Shown here piece by piece: positions 62,001 to 64,000 of a stretch of 64,000 bases of DNA. Origin of the DNA: Sphingobium sp. WTD-1 (GTDB lineage Bacteria > Pseudomonadota > Alphaproteobacteria > Sphingomonadales > Sphingomonadaceae); the NCBI RefSeq assembly GCF_030128825.1, contig NZ_CP119127.1:62001-126000 (forward strand), read 5' to 3'. How positions within the stretch are numbered: position 1 is the stretch's first letter; each line of letters begins with the position of its first letter. The notes beneath the pieces are model-generated. The model saw only the letters and a list, made by a program, of their open reading frames with translations, searched no databases and was not told the origin of the DNA. Position numbers and translations under genes: made by a program.

Positions 62001-64000
62001 TCAGCCCCTGGCCAGCATCGGGGCGATGGCCTGGGCCAGGGTCGCACCCGAATAGGGCTTCTTGAGCAGGATGACGTCGCTGAACCGATCGGGCAGGTCG
62101 AGCCCGTCGCCATAGCCGGTGGCGAACAGGAAGGGCACGCCGCGTTCCGCCAGCATGTCGGCGATCGGCAGGCTGGTTTCATTGCCCAGATTGAAGTCGA
62201 GAACGGCGAGGTCGACCGGATGGAGCGTGATCGCCTCATGCGCGCGACCGATGCTGGCGGCGGTCACCACCTGCGCGCCGAGGTCGCGCAACGCATCCTC
62301 GCCATCCATGGCGATGATCATATTATCCTCGACCAGCAAGATCTGCCGCCCCTTGAGCAGATGCGGCGAAGGAGCGGGCGCCGGCTTGGCGCGATCGGTA
62401 CCGGCCACGTCGGGCAGGATCGAGGCGACATGGGCGGAGGGAATGCAGAAGCGTGCCTCCAGCCCCGCCAGCCGATAATTGACCTCCGCCCGGCCATCCA
62501 GATCATAGGGAATGGAGCGCTCGATCACGGTCGAGCCGAAGCCCCGGCGCGAGGGCGCGACGACCGCCGGGCCGCCGCTTTCCAACCAGTGGAGCAGCAG
62601 GCTGCCCTCGGCATCGACATGCCAGTCGATCGCCACCGATCCATTGTCGGACAGCGCGCCATATTTGGCGGCATTGGTCAGCAGTTCGTGGATGACAAGC
62701 GCCAGCACGGTGAAGGCGGCGGGGGTCAGCAGCACATTGGGGCCGGTCAGCTTCACCCGGTCGCGCCGGTCGCCGAGATAGGCGCCGGCCTCCACTTCGA
62801 TCAGGTCATAGAGGCGCGCGGGCGCCCAGCGATCGGCAGTGATCTGGTCATGGGCACGGGCCAGCGCATGGACGCGGCTTTCCAGCGTGCCGATGAACTG
62901 GTCGACCGACATGGCGCTGTCGCGGGTCTGGGAAATCAGACCACGGATCAGCGCGAGAATATTGCGGACGCGGTGGTTGAGTTCCGCGATCAGCAATTCC
63001 TGCTTTTCATGCGCGCGTTGCCGTTCCTCGTCAGCGGAATCGGACAGGCGCAGGATCACTTCGAGCAGCGCCGTGCGCAGCGCTTCGGCGACACGCAGTT
63101 CGGCCGGCATGAAGGCGACGGCCGTGCCCTTCACCAGTTCCGACCATTCCTCGAAACTCTTGCGCGGGGTCAGGCGCGGGCCGTTGGGGCCATATTCGAT
63201 ATGCTTGTCCTGCTTGCCGGCCCAGCGGACCGAACGCAGCTGTTCGGCACGGAACAGCACGACATAGTCGCGCGGCCGGCGCGAGATCGGAATGGCGAGC
63301 AGGCCGGCGGCGCGATCGGCATGGGCCATCGCTTCCGGCATGATGCGGGCGATGCTGTCGGTGGTATAGACCTGGCTGGCGGCGGTGCGGTTGAGCATCG
63401 AAACGATCGCGGCGAAGGACGGCTCGTCCGGGGTCAGGCCCGACAGGGTCATCTGCCCGTCGATATAGATGCCCACGCCATCGGCGGGAATCGTGTCGAA
63501 GATGATATCGCCCAGCCAGCGGGCGTTGGTCATCAGATCATGATCCTGCGCCACCGCGGAGAGCAGCCGGTCGGCGACCTGGCGGGCCTTGCCCTCATAG
63601 CTGGCAGTTTCTGCCCGCTCGCGCCCTTCCAGCATCATCGAGAAGATCTGGCCGAACAGTTCGGCGGCACTGCGCTGCGCGAAGCTGGGCAGGCGCGGCG
63701 CATAATGATGGCAGGCGAACAGCCCCCACAGCTTGCCGTCGACGATGATCGAGATGGAGAGCGAGGCCCCCACCCCCATGTTGCGCAGATATTCGATATG
63801 GATCGGCGACACCGCGCGGGTGACGCAAAGCGACATGTCGAGCGCGGCGCCGGCGGGATCGAGGGTCGGGATGACCGGCACCGGCGGCGCGTTGATGTCC
63901 GCAATCACCCGGAAGATATTGCGGATGTAGAGCGCCCGCGCCTGCGCCGGGATGTCGGAGGCCGGATAATGCAGGCCGAAGAAACTGTCGATGCCGGGGC
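62001..64000 (-). CDS. Bacteriophytochrome with HWE histidine kinase and receiver domain (5' end outside window)
   Basis: 666 residues visible; the frame runs off the right edge. The first visible part is the chromophore-binding GAF domain with PASDIPAQARALYI and DMSLCVTRAVSPIHIEYLRNMGV, then a PHY domain. The HWE kinase begins with ELNHRVRNILALIRGLISQ and ends with GFGSTVIERSIPYDLDG. A C-terminal REC domain (about 545-665 of the visible part) has ILLVEDNMIIAMD and phospho-acceptor Asp in LAVLDFNLG. It should sense red/far-red light and signal to response regulators. The biliverdin Cys would be upstream. Confidence 0.9.
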   Translation of the reverse strand, partial: PGIDSFFGLHYPASDIPAQARALYIRNIFRVIADINAPPVPVIPTLDPAGAALDMSLCVTRAVSPIHIEYLRNMGVGASLSISIIVDGKLWGLFACHHYAPRLPSFAQRSAAELFGQIFSMMLEGRERAETASYEGKARQVADRLLSAVAQDHDLMTNARWLGDIIFDTIPADGVGIYIDGQMTLSGLTPDEPSFAAIVSMLNRTAASQVYTTDSIARIMPEAMAHADRAAGLLAIPISRRPRDYVVLFRAEQLRSVRWAGKQDKHIEYGPNGPRLTPRKSFEEWSELVKGTAVAFMPAELRVAEALRTALLEVILRLSDSADEERQRAHEKQELLIAELNHRVRNILALIRGLISQTRDSAMSVDQFIGTLESRVHALARAHDQITADRWAPARLYDLIEVEAGAYLGDRRDRVKLTGPNVLLTPAAFTVLALVIHELLTNAAKYGALSDNGSVAIDWHVDAEGSLLLHWLESGGPAVVAPSRRGFGSTVIERSIPYDLDGRAEVNYRLAGLEARFCIPSAHVASILPDVAGTDRAKPAPAPSPHLLKGRQILLVEDNMIIAMDGEDALRDLGAQVVTAASIGRAHEAITLHPVDLAVLDFNLGNETSLPIADMLAERGVPFLFATGYGDGLDLPDRFSDVILLKKPYSGATLAQAIAPMLARG

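Overview
This window is a chromosomal segment of a high-GC alphaproteobacterium, almost certainly a sphingomonad close to Sphingobium. The support is the gene neighbourhoods (rne / amidase / mrcA / prfB; rpmH-rnpA-yidD-yidC-engB; tonB-exbB-exbD-exbD), a TorF-type porin, a CrtZ carotenoid hydroxylase, exosortase-A-associated polysaccharide genes and many 4-bp ATGA start/stop overlaps. No tRNA, rRNA, CRISPR array, transposase or prophage was seen.

Layout. 1-3.5 kb: end of a cystathionine beta-lyase, a MscS channel, a TorF porin and CrtZ. 3.7-6.3 kb (minus): a secreted protein of unknown function, a lipoprotein-like methyltransferase and prfB. 6.3-7.4 kb: an inserted DUF559 nuclease-like gene bracketed by inverted 51-nt two-hairpin elements, plus a small unknown gene. 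7.4-14.6 kb: envelope and RNA core genes (PBP1A, cell-wall amidase, RNase E). 14.8-16.9 kb: M48 protease/TPR and a DsbA-like thiol oxidoreductase. 17.0-20.6 kb: rpmH, rnpA, yidD, yidC, engB and a PhnA-domain protein. 20.6-28 kb: mixed metabolism (LigT, PPOX fold, DoxX-like, Tat-exported class V aminotransferase, CstA plus its small partner, XdhC) and an S24 repressor divergent from two small genes, with paired operator-like palindromes between them.

28-33 kb: an unknown membrane-anchored Pro/Glu-rich protein and part of an exosortase-A-type polysaccharide locus (glycosyltransferase, O-antigen-ligase-like protein, unknown membrane protein). 32.8-40.1 kb: topoisomerase IB, a second MscS channel, a small outer-membrane-like protein, a dipeptide epimerase, an unusual methyltransferase fused to an anti-sigma-factor-like membrane domain, and an ABC exporter. 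40.1-43.2 kb: PilZ protein and the TonB energising operon. 43.4-49.7 kb: a secreted unknown, homoserine dehydrogenase, GlpX, a MerC protein with a Zur-like box, and a MASE1-PAS-GGDEF cyclase. 49.8-54.4 kb: catalase and glpD-glpK. 54.6-58.6 kb: ClpS, a phasin and PHA synthase with a PhaR-type operator candidate. 58.7-64 kb: alanine/diaminopimelate-type aminotransferase, DUF2721, an orphan [2Fe-2S] subunit, a DODA-type dioxygenase and a 5'-truncated bacteriophytochrome with HWE kinase and receiver domains.

Functional links. YidD/YidC/EngB and RnpA/RpmH form the classic protein-export and translation cluster. TonB/ExbB/ExbD energise outer-membrane import. GlpD/GlpK feed glycerol to GlpX-dependent gluconeogenesis. 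Phasin and PhaC store carbon as polyhydroxyalkanoate. No single large undescribed system stands out. The best candidates for novelty are the DUF559 unit with its 51-nt elements, the methyltransferase/anti-sigma-like fusion, and the S24 repressor module. All family assignments are from recognition of the translated sequence; no database search was run.
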